The notes: generated by a model not told the origin, from the sequence alone. Counted from the first letter of the stretch, positions 1 through 9,454 are shown. The stretch is 64,000 nt of DNA from Candidatus Gastranaerophilales bacterium (GCA_944324165.1 CALUVG010000002.1:62001-126000); one strand, 5' to 3'. Program-made: numbers and translations.

Positions 1-1369
1 ATTCCTTTATATTGTTATAATCTTTTCCGCCAACTGCTTTATAAACATTTATGGTTGCTATTATATAATCTATTTTATTGCTTACCTCATCTTTTTCAGT
101 CATTAATACGCGTTCTTTATCACGAATATTTTCTAATTTAGATTTTGCGCCTATTTCCAATTTTCTTGAAGAAAGATTGTATTTTTCTTTTTCTAAATTA
201 AACCGCTCTAAACTTGATTTGTAATTCTTTTTATTAGTATGTGCAATACCTAAAGAATTATTTACTTCCTGTAATGAAGTGAGAATAGTTTTTTCATACA
301 TCTGTTGCGCCTTTTCAAGTTCTAACTTATTATAGCGTAATCTTGCCATTTTGGCTCCGCCGGTAAATAAATCTATTGAAGGTGCGAAACCTGCAGCACT
401 TTTAAATGTATGATTTCCAAAAATATCCCCGAGTTGATAAGCATTAAATCCAACCTGTCCGTACAGGAGAATTTTTGGTAAAAAGTCACGTCTGGCAACT
501 TTTACGTCAAATCCCGTTTTTTGAATATATAATTCTGTTTTGTTCATATCCGGTCTGAATTGAATAACTTCAGCCGCAATATTGTCAGGAATATCTATAA
601 GTTTAACTGTGTCGTAATCTGAACGTGCTACTGAATTGTTAGTTCTATCACCCAGTAATACGACCATTTCTCTTGTTACTATATCTCTACGGTCATTATA
701 AACCTCTAAAGATTCTTCAAAATTTGTTAAAAGCTGTTGCTCCTGCATTAATTCAGTTACAGGGCATAAGCCATTTTTATATTTTTTCTCAACCATTTCT
801 ACAACTTCTTTTTGCAAGCTTACTAATTCTTTTTGGTTTTTAATAAGCTTATCAAGTTTTACCAGGTTGTAATAAGTCGAGGCAAGTGTTGATGTTAGAG
901 CAATATAAGTTGCACGTTCATCCTGTTTTACCATATCGAGTTGTTTATTAATACTTTTAGTTTTTAATCTGTTTTCTCCCCACAGGTCAAGTTCATAAGT
1001 CATTGTTAACGGCAATACAAAGTTTGACTGACTATAGTCATTAATCAAAACATTACCAAATCTAACATCACTGGAGGCAAAATCTCTGAAATAATTTCCG
1101 GCAAATCCAAGATGCGGAAGTTCTTGTGCCAGAGATTGTTTGGCTACCTGCTGGGCTTGCTTCACACTAATTGTGGCTATTTTTAGATCTTGATTGTTCT
1201 GATATGCTTTCATAAGCGTATCAACCAATATTGGATCATTATAGTTTTCCCACCATTTAATATTTAAATATTCGAGTCGGTAATCGCTGTTTTCTTTATG
1301 TTTTGCATATGTGGGGCAAATATTGCACAGCAAAATAAACAGGGTTAGTATAATCTTAAAAATTTTCAT
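1..1369 (-). CDS. TolC/NodT-family outer-membrane efflux channel (3' end beyond window)
   Basis: Translating the minus strand from ATG at 1369 gives 456 open residues that run off the left edge without a stop. The first ~22 residues form a signal peptide (MKIFKIILTLFILLCNIC, then PTYA). The rest has the long helical repeats of the OEP family, including a C-terminal segment ending in INVYKAVGGK, which also closes the second TolC-like gene at 50.2 kb. The family forms the outer-membrane duct of tripartite exporters. It is divergent from marR-emrA-emrB and shares their intergenic operator, so it probably supplies the outer-membrane exit for that EmrAB-type pump. AGGAAAAAG upstream serves as Shine-Dalgarno. 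Little is missing, since the family is usually 440-490 residues. Confidence 0.85.
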   Translation of the reverse strand, partial: MKIFKIILTLFILLCNICPTYAKHKENSDYRLEYLNIKWWENYNDPILVDTLMKAYQNNQDLKIATISVKQAQQVAKQSLAQELPHLGFAGNYFRDFASSDVRFGNVLINDYSQSNFVLPLTMTYELDLWGENRLKTKSINKQLDMVKQDERATYIALTSTLASTYYNLVKLDKLIKNQKELVSLQKEVVEMVEKKYKNGLCPVTELMQEQQLLTNFEESLEVYNDRRDIVTREMVVLLGDRTNNSVARSDYDTVKLIDIPDNIAAEVIQFRPDMNKTELYIQKTGFDVKVARRDFLPKILLYGQVGFNAYQLGDIFGNHTFKSAAGFAPSIDLFTGGAKMARLRYNKLELEKAQQMYEKTILTSLQEVNNSLGIAHTNKKNYKSSLERFNLEKEKYNLSSRKLEIGAKSKLENIRDKERVLMTEKDEVSNKIDYIIATINVYKAVGGKDYNNIKE

Positions 1370-1386
1370 GCTTTCTTTTTCCTTTT

Positions 1387-1408
1387 TTGTGTTATCATAA
1401 TAACACAA
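1387..1408. promoter_or_regulatory. Probable MarR operator palindrome
   Basis: A perfect inverted repeat, TTGTGTTAT-CATA-ATAACACAA, lies between the divergent tolC-like and marR-like genes. Arms of 9 bases around a 4-base centre match the usual size of MarR-family operators. Its position lets one dimer repress both directions. Autoregulation by the adjacent MarR is inferred. Confidence 0.6.
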
Positions 1409-1430
1409 GATAAATATTAAGTAAATAGGC

Positions 1431-1889
1431 ATGGACAAAAAAGATTTATTAAACAGCAGAATAGGAATGAAACTGGTGCGTATCGGCAAAATGACACGCG
1501 CAATAGCAACACAAAAGTTCAAGAATGAAAAATATTCAATAACCCCCGAACAATTTACTGTTTTGACTGCAATCTTGGACCATGACGGCTTGTACCAGAG
1601 ACAAATTAGTGCTCTAACACTTAAGGATAGACCTAATATAACAAGAATTGTTAATATTCTTGAGAAAATGGAGCTTGTAACAAGGACTTCCGATGTTAAC
1701 AAAAGAAAAATTTACAAAATTAATATTACAGAAAAAGGAAAATCAGTACTTGAACAGGCAATGCCAACAGTTCTTGAATTATGGCAGGGCTCTGTTGAAG
1801 GTGTAACTGATGGCGAATTACAAAATTGTCTTGTTGTATTGAATAAAATTAAAAAGAATTTAGAAGACAGATTAAATATACAGATATAA
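1431..1889 (+). CDS. MarR-family transcriptional regulator
   Basis: 152 residues with the MarR winged-helix layout: N-terminal dimer helix, central helix-turn-helix (about residues 50-75, QISALTLKDRPNITRIVNIL), and a wing ending RKIYKINITEKG near residues 92-104. MarR proteins repress efflux or stress genes and are released by small ligands. It sits first in an apparent operon with the EmrA- and EmrB-like genes and is divergent from the TolC-like gene, so it most likely represses this pump. A palindrome 23 bases upstream of the start is the likely operator. The ligand cannot be told from the sequence. Confidence 0.85.
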   Translation: MDKKDLLNSRIGMKLVRIGKMTRAIATQKFKNEKYSITPEQFTVLTAILDHDGLYQRQISALTLKDRPNITRIVNILEKMELVTRTSDVNKRKIYKINITEKGKSVLEQAMPTVLELWQGSVEGVTDGELQNCLVVLNKIKKNLEDRLNIQI

Positions 1890-1905
1890 GAATATAGAGG
1901 TGAAT

Positions 1906-3024
1906 ATGGACGATCAGACCCCAAAAAAGAAACTTAGTAAAGAAGAACTAGACGAAAAAGCAAAAGAAGTATTAAAACAAAGAAAAGCAAAAGCAAAGAA
2001 AAAACGACCTGAATATAAGAAAAAACGTGTAGTAGTACCTATTGCAACTGCTGTTATATTGATTGTAACAGGTATTGGAATGGCAATTCATTCAACATTT
2101 TTCCAATCTACAGATGATGCATTTGTTGAAGGCAGACTTATTTCTGTCGCTCCGCGTGTATCAGGTCCGGTTGTAAAATTGCTTGTTGACGATAATCAGG
2201 AAGTCAAAGCCGGTCAGCTGCTGGTTGAAATTGACCCGAATGATTATGAAGTCAAACTGCATCAGGCAGAAGCAAAACTAGCAGAAGCAAAAGCAAGATT
2301 AAATGTCACCGACAAACAGATTGATGAAGGTTCATCTAATGTTCAGCAGTCTTTTGAAGATATTAATTCCACTCAATCAAAACTTGATTTTGCGCAGAAA
2401 GATTATAAAAGATATTCTGATATGTATAAAGAAGGCATTGTTTCAAAACAGGATTATGACAATAGCAAAACTCATCTGACAGTAGCTGAAGCTAACCATA
2501 AGGCTGCAAATGAAAAATCAAACGCGTTGAAATCTGCCTTAGAATCCAATAAAGCCAAAAAAGAATCCGTTCAGGCTGAGATACAAAAACTTGAGGCAGA
2601 AGTAGAACAGGCAAAACTTGATTTGTCATACACTAAAATATATGCCCCGCAAGCAGGAAAAGTTTCCGCAAGAAGTGTTGAAATGGGGAATTATGTTCAA
2701 GTCGGACAGCCGCTTATGGAAATTGTTCCTGATGAAGTCTGGGTTGTCGCTAACTTTAAAGAAATTCAGTTGACTTATATGAAAGCCGGTCAGCCGGTAT
2801 CAATAAAAGTGGATACTTACCCAGGCAAAAGATTTAAAGGCAGAGTTGACAGTATACAAAGGGCAACCGGCGCAAAATCAAGTCTCTTCCCTCCTGAAAA
2901 TGCTGTCGGCAGTTATGTAAAAATAGTTCAGCGTGTGCCTGTAAAAATTGTATTTGAAGAAGATATTTCTGATTACAATATAGTTCCGGGCATGTCAGTT
3001 GTACCTAAAGTTAAAGTTAAATAG
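1906..3024 (+). CDS. EmrA/HlyD-type membrane fusion protein
   Basis: A charged Lys-rich N-terminus is followed by one membrane segment (about residues 45-65), a biotinyl-lipoyl half-domain (SVAPRVSGPVVKLLVDDNQE), a long coiled-coil hairpin (about 110-235), the second lipoyl half (YAPQAGKVSARSVEMGNYV) and a beta-barrel. This is the periplasmic adaptor of EmrAB-type MFS exporters. A GTG at 1900 is in frame, but the Shine-Dalgarno AGAGG covers 1896-1900, so the ATG at 1906 is the better start. The gene follows marR by 16 bases and precedes the 14-TM transporter it should dock with. Confidence 0.88.
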   Translation: MDDQTPKKKLSKEELDEKAKEVLKQRKAKAKKKRPEYKKKRVVVPIATAVILIVTGIGMAIHSTFFQSTDDAFVEGRLISVAPRVSGPVVKLLVDDNQEVKAGQLLVEIDPNDYEVKLHQAEAKLAEAKARLNVTDKQIDEGSSNVQQSFEDINSTQSKLDFAQKDYKRYSDMYKEGIVSKQDYDNSKTHLTVAEANHKAANEKSNALKSALESNKAKKESVQAEIQKLEAEVEQAKLDLSYTKIYAPQAGKVSARSVEMGNYVQVGQPLMEIVPDEVWVVANFKEIQLTYMKAGQPVSIKVDTYPGKRFKGRVDSIQRATGAKSSLFPPENAVGSYVKIVQRVPVKIVFEEDISDYNIVPGMSVVPKVKVK

Positions 3025-3050
3025 TTTCAGACGGTATCAATTAAAAATTA

Positions 3051-3071
3051 ACTAAATTATGGAAATTTAGT
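3051..3071 (+). other. Intercistronic hairpin between emrA- and emrB-like genes
   Basis: ACTAAATT-ATGGA-AATTTAGT forms an 8-bp stem with a 5-base loop in the 100-base gap of the efflux operon. It has no T-tract, so it is not a standard terminator. It might affect mRNA processing or relative expression of the two pump subunits, which is speculation. Confidence 0.35.
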
Positions 3072-3124
3072 AAGTAAATTTGTGCCCTTAAATTGAAAAT
3101 ATAAGAAATAGGAAAATATAAATT

Positions 3125-4669
3125 ATGTCTTTTCTTGAAAAATTAAAACAAAATCCATATATATTATCAATAGTTGTACTTTTACCCTCAATAATGGCAC
3201 TTGTTGCTACATCTGCTACTAACGTATGCCAGCCGAATATAGCAGGCTACTTTGGGGCAACTCAATATGAGGCAAACACTGTTATTACGAGTTACATTAT
3301 TGCAAACGGTGTAATGCTGCCGACAACAGGATTTTTGAGTAAAACTATCGGGAAAAAAATGTTTTTTATATATTGTATAGCAATATTTTGTATAGGCGCG
3401 TTTCTGTGTATAATTGCGCCGAATTTGCAAGCACTGATTCTTGCCAGAATTATACAGGGAATTGGCGGCGGCTGCATTCTGCCGTTATGTCAGGCTTATC
3501 TGCTGGAATTTTATCCGGAAAGTCAGAAAGGGCTGGCAATGGCATTATTTGGAGTAGCTGCAATGTTTTCCCCGCTGGTCGGACCATTTTTCGGAGGATA
3601 TCTGACTGATAATTATTCCTGGCAGTGGGTATTCATTATAAACATCCCGCTTTGTATACTTGCACTTATTCTGGTTAAAATATTTATTAAAGACGATGTA
3701 ATTGTGAAAGAAAAATATAATAAAAGATTTGATATCATTGGATTTTTAGGAATTACTGTTGCAATGGGCTGTATGCAGATAGTCCTTGATAAAGGACAGC
3801 AGTTTAACTGGTTTGATACACCATGGATCTGCTGGCTTACAGGTATTTCTATTTTCTCGTTTGTATTCTTTTATGTCTGGGAACTTGAGTATAAATATCC
3901 TATTATTGATATAAGAGTATTTAAGGACAAAAATTTCTTATTAGGTACGAGTATCAGTTCTGTGATTAATATATTATTGTATTCTACATTGTTATTAGTA
4001 CCTTTGTTTTCTCAGGGGCTTATCGGATACAGCCCGTCTGCATCAGGACTTGCTATGCTGCCAAGATCAATTGTTTGCTTTATAGGACTGCTTGTTGTAG
4101 GCGAAATAGCAAGATTTATTGATGCAAGAGTGCTTGCAACCACAGGATTTTTAATAATGGCTGTATCTGTATTCAGTCTCTCATGCCTGAATACAACTGC
4201 GTCAATTGAAAGTATAATTATTCCGAATATGGTTTTATGTTTGGGGGTATCTGTTGCATTTGTTCCAATTACGGCACTGGCATTTATGACTTTACCCAAA
4301 AATAAAACAGCTGATGCTGCCGGATTACATGCACTGTTTAAGAATATTGTAACGGCAATTGCTACTTCTATTTCTTCAACATTTATTGCAAGAGCATCTC
4401 AGGTTTATCAAAATAATCTGGTAGGAAATTTGGCGCATCATAATCCAATTTATCGAATTAAACTAGCCGCTTTGCAACATAAATTTGCAGTGCATTATCC
4501 GGATGTTTTAGCTGCCAAAAAAGCAAGCGGAACTTTATATAGAGAATTATTACAGCAGGCTAAGCTGGGAGCTTTTTATGATGCGTTTTTAATACTTGCA
4601 CTGCTGGCTATTGTTATAATTCCGTTTATTTATATCTTGAAATATAAAGCGAAAAAAGCCTCAGCATAA
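3125..4669 (+). CDS. EmrB-type MFS multidrug exporter (DHA2 family)
   Basis: 514 residues with about 14 hydrophobic segments, the DHA2 count. It has the motif-A-like loop GFLSKTIGKK after the second segment and motif C in helix 5 (GVAAMFSPLVGPFFGGYLTD). DHA2 members couple proton entry to drug or fatty-acid export and work with an EmrA adaptor, here the gene directly upstream. The start ATG is preceded by AGGA. The C-terminus ends with a basic tail (KYKAKKASA). A hairpin overlaps the end of the gene and continues into the T-tract behind it. The substrate cannot be predicted. Confidence 0.88.
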   Translation: MSFLEKLKQNPYILSIVVLLPSIMALVATSATNVCQPNIAGYFGATQYEANTVITSYIIANGVMLPTTGFLSKTIGKKMFFIYCIAIFCIGAFLCIIAPNLQALILARIIQGIGGGCILPLCQAYLLEFYPESQKGLAMALFGVAAMFSPLVGPFFGGYLTDNYSWQWVFIINIPLCILALILVKIFIKDDVIVKEKYNKRFDIIGFLGITVAMGCMQIVLDKGQQFNWFDTPWICWLTGISIFSFVFFYVWELEYKYPIIDIRVFKDKNFLLGTSISSVINILLYSTLLLVPLFSQGLIGYSPSASGLAMLPRSIVCFIGLLVVGEIARFIDARVLATTGFLIMAVSVFSLSCLNTTASIESIIIPNMVLCLGVSVAFVPITALAFMTLPKNKTADAAGLHALFKNIVTAIATSISSTFIARASQVYQNNLVGNLAHHNPIYRIKLAALQHKFAVHYPDVLAAKKASGTLYRELLQQAKLGAFYDAFLILALLAIVIIPFIYILKYKAKKASA

Positions 4670-4684
4670 AAGCCGGGGCTTTTT
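4653..4684 (+). terminator. Rho-independent terminator of the emrAB-like operon
   Basis: AAAAAGCC at 4653-4660 pairs with GGCTTTTT at 4677-4684, starting inside the last codons of the transporter gene. The T-tract is part of the 3' arm. It lies between convergent genes. Confidence 0.7.
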
Positions 4685-4706
4685 GAAAAATATTTATTTA
4701 ATAATC

Positions 4707-6032
4707 CTAATGTAAAAATCTAAAATAAATATAAATTGAACTAAATACCAGTGAAATAAAGGTTGTTAAGACTCCGTATTTTAGAAACTTCATAAAAGGA
4801 ATAGGATGCCCGTGGTGTGTTGAGGTTTCTGAAACAATCACATTTGCAGCCGCCCCGATTATAGTCATGTTGCCACCCAGGCAAGCTCCGAGAGATAAGC
4901 ACCACCATAGCGGATGAGTATAATCATGTCCCATTACATTTTGTATTTCCAGCAGCATAGGGGTCATTGTCGCTGTATACGGAATATTATCAATTATACC
5001 CGATATAATTCCTGATGCCCAGAGAATAATCATAGAGGTAGCTTCCTGAGACCCCTGTGTCACATTCAAAATCCACTTTGCCATCAAGCCTATGGCACCT
5101 GATGCTTCCAGCCCGCCAATTATAATAAATAATCCGATAAAGAAAAATATTGTATTCCATTCAACTTCTTTGAATATTTTAGCCGGTTTTTCAAATAATA
5201 GTAATACACTTGCTCCTAACATTGCGGTAACACAGGTTTCTATATGAGTTATGTCATGCAGTACAAATCCGAGAATAACAAGTGCTAAAACTATCGAACT
5301 TCTAATCATTAATGGATAATCCGTTATTGTTTTTGAATTATCTAAATTAGCGACAGCAGCCATTTTATCAGGCGAAGCGATTAATTGTTTTCTGAAAACA
5401 AATGTCATTAAACCGACTATTACCAGAAAAATCACTGATATAATAGGCGTTAATTCTTTTACAAAATCCATAAAGGATAACCCTGCAGCACTTCCTATAA
5501 TGATATTAGGAGGATCACCGATTAATGTAGCCGTACCGCCAATATTTGATGCAAAAATCTCGGTTATCAAAAACGGTACAGAATTTATTTCTAACTGTTC
5601 TGCTATAAAAAAAGTAACCGGCATAACAATAATTACAGTTGTTACATTATCTAAAAACGCCGATGCAACAGCAGTAAACAAGCCCAAAACAAACAACACC
5701 ATTTTTGGGTGACCTTTGGTAAGTTTCAATAATTCATTGGCTATCCAGCTAAACATACCGCTTCTTGTGGCAATACTTACTATCATCATCATTGAAACAA
5801 GCAAAAATATAACATTGAAGTCAACATAATTAATAAAATAATGAGAATTAAAAACTCCATCTACAATTTTATATTGCCCGACGAGTCCAAGTAGTAAAGT
5901 AATGCCGGCACCTAAAACAGCAACGGTTACTTTGGGGATTTTCTCCGTTGCAATGAAAATGTACGCAATTATTAAAATTGCGGAAGAAACAGCAACACTA
6001 TGTGTCTGAACAAGTGCCAATAAATATTCCAT
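4707..6032 (-). CDS. ArsB/NhaD superfamily ion transporter
   Basis: 441 residues with 10-12 membrane segments and two family signatures in the middle of the protein: DNVTTVIIVMPVTFFIA and NIGGTATLIGDPPNIIIG. A second inverted copy, IIDNIPYTATMTPM ... GACLGGNMTIIGAAAN, matches the internal repeat of the ion transporter superfamily. Relatives are Na+/H+ antiporters (NhaD), arsenite permeases and OCA2-like P proteins. Without an ars operon nearby, Na+/H+ or anion exchange is as likely as arsenite export. The start is supported by AGGAGAGG just upstream. It stands alone, convergent with the MFS gene. Confidence 0.8.
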   Translation of the reverse strand: MEYLLALVQTHSVAVSSAILIIAYIFIATEKIPKVTVAVLGAGITLLLGLVGQYKIVDGVFNSHYFINYVDFNVIFLLVSMMMIVSIATRSGMFSWIANELLKLTKGHPKMVLFVLGLFTAVASAFLDNVTTVIIVMPVTFFIAEQLEINSVPFLITEIFASNIGGTATLIGDPPNIIIGSAAGLSFMDFVKELTPIISVIFLVIVGLMTFVFRKQLIASPDKMAAVANLDNSKTITDYPLMIRSSIVLALVILGFVLHDITHIETCVTAMLGASVLLLFEKPAKIFKEVEWNTIFFFIGLFIIIGGLEASGAIGLMAKWILNVTQGSQEATSMIILWASGIISGIIDNIPYTATMTPMLLEIQNVMGHDYTHPLWWCLSLGACLGGNMTIIGAAANVIVSETSTHHGHPIPFMKFLKYGVLTTFISLVFSSIYIYFRFLH

Positions 6033-6118
6033 AGTCCTCTCCTTTGATAAAGCAATACACGGGGTATCGCAATTTTATCAGTTTATATGTGTAACAGAAC
6101 TAGTTTATTATAAAAAAA

Positions 6119-7150
6119 TCAGTTTTGCAAAAGGTAGTCAGCATCAATAATTTTGAAATTGTCATCAACTGAATTTATTCTGAACTCTGAATTTCTAGGT
6201 AAAATAAATTCAGCATTAGCCCCTGAAGGTATATCAAGCATTGTAAATCTTCTACAGTCGACTCCTTTTGTTCCCTGCGGCAGATTAATCCGCATAACAT
6301 AACCGCTTTGCTCGCCAAAGTTGGCAATTGTTTCTGCTGCATTACGAGAGGTTGAGACAAAGGCTTTATCTTTTACAATATTACCGGCATAAAATTCTCT
6401 GGCAAAATCAAGTATTTTACTGTCTTGCTGTGTTACAATTCCACGATAGACAACTGCAGGTTTTGACAAAGGTTTAGCATCTTCCATCATTGCATCCAAA
6501 GTTTTAATTTCTATTGTACTTTCAGGTTTAATTTTTTCCAATCTTAAAGGAGCATTATATGCATATTCATCCTGATAAGATGCAATCATTTCCGCTTCAT
6601 GGCTTGTAAACAAACGTTTATCTTCAAATGGCAGAGGTTTATTTTCCGTACTTAAAATTTGTACAACTCTTTCCGCCTGACGTTTTTCATTGTCCTTTGC
6701 TATATTTGTGATTTTAGGAAACATTTCACGCAAACGATCTTTAAGTCGTTCATTTTCAAAAAGTGCTTTATCTAATTGATCAACAGTATAACTCTTTATT
6801 TCGGTCATTGGATCGTTATTATTACCAACAAATCCAGAATTATTACGTGCAGATGAATTATTTATATCACCGCCTTTTTTTGCTGCTCCCTTAATCATCC
6901 TGATAACAGGTCCGCGGAATTTTGTTACAGCAATACCTGCAACTACAATACCTGCAAGTATTGTAGCCCCTTTCATTGCGCGAGCATGTTCTGTTTTTTC
7001 TTTTGTCTGCTTATTTTGTAAAGCAGATTTATCAGGTTGTTTTTTTACCTGCTCACTTGTAACTTCCGGCACTGATGTTTTATACTGGTTTACTGAGCCG
7101 GCTATAATTCTGGAATTTACATTCTCAAACCCTATCATAAGTTTTTCCAT
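6119..7150 (-). CDS. Membrane-anchored protein with C-terminal ADP-ribosyltransferase-like domain
   Basis: 343 residues. One hydrophobic segment (about 60-80, TILAGIVVAGIAVTKF) follows a polar N-terminus. The C-terminal third matches the R-S-E class of ADP-ribosyltransferases: Arg236 in VVYRG, Ser266-Thr-Ser in FVSTSR, and Glu314 in NAEFILP. In active arginine- or asparagine-modifying enzymes the residue two before the catalytic Glu is Glu or Gln; here it is Asn312, so target specificity or activity may differ. No secretion signal is obvious beyond the hydrophobic segment. The family transfers ADP-ribose from NAD+ to proteins; the target here is unknown. A 90-residue gene lies upstream on the same strand. 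Confidence 0.65.
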   Translation of the reverse strand: MEKLMIGFENVNSRIIAGSVNQYKTSVPEVTSEQVKKQPDKSALQNKQTKEKTEHARAMKGATILAGIVVAGIAVTKFRGPVIRMIKGAAKKGGDINNSSARNNSGFVGNNNDPMTEIKSYTVDQLDKALFENERLKDRLREMFPKITNIAKDNEKRQAERVVQILSTENKPLPFEDKRLFTSHEAEMIASYQDEYAYNAPLRLEKIKPESTIEIKTLDAMMEDAKPLSKPAVVYRGIVTQQDSKILDFAREFYAGNIVKDKAFVSTSRNAAETIANFGEQSGYVMRINLPQGTKGVDCRRFTMLDIPSGANAEFILPRNSEFRINSVDDNFKIIDADYLLQN

Positions 7151-7218
7151 GCCTAGAATAAGTATACCTTTTTATATCAAAACATATAAAAAAAAAATTT
7201 GCCAGTTTATAACAAAAC

Positions 7219-7491
7219 TTAAATTAATTCAAAATTTGGAATAGATATTCCTTCTACCAAAGCTTTTATTTCATTTGACATGTATCGACAAAATATTTTC
7301 CCTTCAGGGTACTTACCATAATGATAAACAGAAGAAAGCATTAAGATTCTTGCTGCATCTATTATATTCAAAGCTGACAAATCCATTGACAGCTCAGGAC
7401 AATCAAATTTATTCAGATAATTTTTGACTTCATCAAGTGCTGATGATGAATTAAGTATTTTTAAATCAAAATTAATAATAGTATTTTGCAT
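7219..7491 (-). CDS. Small protein, possible STAS-like fold
   Basis: 90 residues, with a good Shine-Dalgarno (GGTGAGG) just before the ATG. The pattern LSMDLSALNIIDAARILMLS followed by a strand, KIFCRY, and a helix, MSNEIKALVEG, resembles the beta-alpha order of STAS (anti-sigma antagonist) domains, but the similarity is weak and the phosphorylatable Ser is not clear. It lies 68 bases upstream of the ART-like gene on the same strand and may be cotranscribed. The function is not recognised. Confidence 0.55.
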   Translation of the reverse strand: MQNTIINFDLKILNSSSALDEVKNYLNKFDCPELSMDLSALNIIDAARILMLSSVYHYGKYPEGKIFCRYMSNEIKALVEGISIPNFELI

Positions 7492-7613
7492 GACCTCACC
7501 GATAAATATTAAAACGCTTCTAAATATTTGAAATTTAAAGTTTTGTATAATTTTAATCTATTTGAATGAGGTTGTTGTATAATATCTATTAGGAAAATAG
7601 TGAGGGATATGAA

Positions 7614-8585
7614 ATGCTTATGAAAACTATAAATGATCTGGCTAAAGAGGTACTTGATATAGAAGCTAATTCGATATTAAGATTAAAAAATAATATAGGT
7701 GAAGATTTTGACCGTGCCGTAGATATTTTATACAACTGCAAAGGTCGTGTTATTATAACCGGCATGGGAAAATCAGGTTTAATCGGGCGAAAAATTGCAG
7801 CTACTTTAACGTCAACCGGTACCCCTTCATACTTTTTACATCCGGCAGAAAGCACTCACGGGGATTCAGGGATAATAACAAGAAATGATGTAGTTATTGC
7901 AATTTCTAACAGCGGAGAAACTCAGGAATTGTTAAATCTGCTGCCTCTAATCAAACGTTTTGGCGTACAAATGATTGGTATGACAGGCAAACTTAATTCT
8001 ACCCTTGCAAATGCCAGTGACGTAGTTTTAGATATTTCCGTAGAACGCGAAGCATGCCCATTAAATAAAGCTCCTACTGCAAGTACAACCGCAACACTTG
8101 CAATGGGAGATGCTCTGGCTGTTTGTCTGCTTGAAAAACGCGGATTTTCAGAAGAAGATTTTCTTGTGTTCCATCCGTCAGGTGCTCTGGGTAAAGGATT
8201 CCTATATAGAGTTGAAGACTTGATGTTAACAGGTGACAGATTACCTATTGTTCATGAAAATGATAGTTTTGTTGATGTTATAGAAACTATTTCTTCTCAT
8301 AAACTCGGTATGGCAATGATCGTAGATGCAAGCGGAAAACTTTCCGGTGTTTTAACGGATGGAGATATCAGACGTACTTTATTGAAACATAATAATATTC
8401 AATCTCTTGTAATAAAAGATGTCATGACGGTTAATCCAAAACATATCTCAAAATCCGATTATGGCGCAAGCGCACTTAATTTGATGGAAAAATATTCTAT
8501 CACGGCTCTTGCGGTTGTTGACGAAACCAATAAACCTATTGGAGTTATTCACATTCATGATTTATTGAAAGCAGGTGTTGCATAA
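7614..8585 (+). CDS. kdsD: Arabinose-5-phosphate isomerase
   Basis: 323 residues. The N-terminal SIS domain (about 30-190) has the sugar-phosphate signature VIITGMGKSGLIGRKIA and the segment AISNSGETQELL; two CBS repeats follow (about 205-265 and 270-323). The enzyme converts D-ribulose 5-phosphate to D-arabinose 5-phosphate, the first step to Kdo of lipopolysaccharide. The start ATG at 7614 follows GAGGG by seven bases; the ATG at 7609 stops after four codons. The stop overlaps the kdsC start, so the two are coupled. It indicates an LPS-bearing Gram-negative envelope. Confidence 0.93.
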   Translation: MLMKTINDLAKEVLDIEANSILRLKNNIGEDFDRAVDILYNCKGRVIITGMGKSGLIGRKIAATLTSTGTPSYFLHPAESTHGDSGIITRNDVVIAISNSGETQELLNLLPLIKRFGVQMIGMTGKLNSTLANASDVVLDISVEREACPLNKAPTASTTATLAMGDALAVCLLEKRGFSEEDFLVFHPSGALGKGFLYRVEDLMLTGDRLPIVHENDSFVDVIETISSHKLGMAMIVDASGKLSGVLTDGDIRRTLLKHNNIQSLVIKDVMTVNPKHISKSDYGASALNLMEKYSITALAVVDETNKPIGVIHIHDLLKAGVA

Positions 8586-9055
8586 TGACAATAAAATTAG
8601 CGGCATTTGATGTTGACGGAGTTTTGACAGACGGAAGTCTGACCTTTGATGAGGACGGAAAAGAATATAAAACTTTTAACGCAAAAGACGGGCAGGGCAT
8701 TGTTAATCTTAATAAAGCCGGCATAATTACCGCTATAATTACAGCCCGTGAAAACGGAACAGTTTATCATCGGGCACAAAATCTGCGTATAACCGAACTT
8801 CATCAAGGTGTAAAAAATAAAATAGAAACTCTTAAAGAAATTATGAAGAAATACAATATTTCATTTGATGAAATTTCATATATGGGGGATGATTTACCTG
8901 ATATATGCATATTAAAAGAAGTAAAACTTGCCGCCTGTCCTGCTGATGCCGTAGATGAAGTTAAGGCTGTTGCAAACTTTATTTCATCCAAAAACGGCGG
9001 ACGCGGTGCTGTTCGGGAACTTTGCGATAAAATAATCAGAGAAATGGAGCAATAA
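8585..9055 (+). CDS. kdsC: Kdo-8-phosphate phosphatase
   Basis: 156 residues, a HAD-superfamily C0-type phosphatase without a cap domain. Motif I is FDVDGVLTDG with nucleophile Asp9 and Asp11; the last motif is MGDDLPD. It removes phosphate from Kdo-8-phosphate in the Kdo pathway and forms tetramers in known cases. The ATG overlaps the kdsD stop by one base. The family length is about 160-180, so this one is slightly short but complete. kdsA and kdsB are not in the window. Confidence 0.92.
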   Translation: MTIKLAAFDVDGVLTDGSLTFDEDGKEYKTFNAKDGQGIVNLNKAGIITAIITARENGTVYHRAQNLRITELHQGVKNKIETLKEIMKKYNISFDEISYMGDDLPDICILKEVKLAACPADAVDEVKAVANFISSKNGGRGAVRELCDKIIREMEQ

Positions 9056-9057
9056 TT

Positions 9058-9417
9058 ATGTATGAAATAAAAACTCAGGCATTTTTTGCCGCAGCGCATC
9101 ATCTTTTGAATTATGACGGTGCCTGCGAAAATCAACACGGACATAACTGGATGGTAGAAGCTTATGTTCAGGGAGACACTTTAGACAAAAGTAATATATT
9201 AATTGATTATAAAGTTTTAAAACGGGAATTGAATACAGTTCTGGAATATCTTGATCATAAAGATTTAAATGAATTGCCGGAATTTAAAAACGAAAGCCCG
9301 TCAAGTGAAATGATTGCAAACTTTATATACTGGAGATTGAAAGAAAAAATAGTTCAACTAAGTAAAGTCAGCGTGTGGGAAACTCAAACCTCCTGCTGTT
9401 CCTATTTTGAGGAATAG
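9058..9417 (+). CDS. queD: 6-carboxytetrahydropterin synthase, queuosine pathway
   Basis: 119 residues of the PTPS/QueD fold. Zinc ligands are His15 (AAHHL), His27 and His29 (CENQHGHN), and the catalytic Cys23 lies in the CxxxHGH motif typical of QueD. The C-terminal VSVWETQTSCCSYFE has the conserved Glu that binds the pterin. QueD makes 6-carboxy-5,6,7,8-tetrahydropterin from dihydroneopterin triphosphate for 7-deazaguanine and queuosine synthesis. It follows kdsC by two bases, probably in one transcript, although the pathways are unrelated. Confidence 0.9.
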   Translation: MYEIKTQAFFAAAHHLLNYDGACENQHGHNWMVEAYVQGDTLDKSNILIDYKVLKRELNTVLEYLDHKDLNELPEFKNESPSSEMIANFIYWRLKEKIVQLSKVSVWETQTSCCSYFEE

Positions 9418-9454
9418 TATTTAGCGGCGCATTTGAAGTAATAAGGAATAGCAG

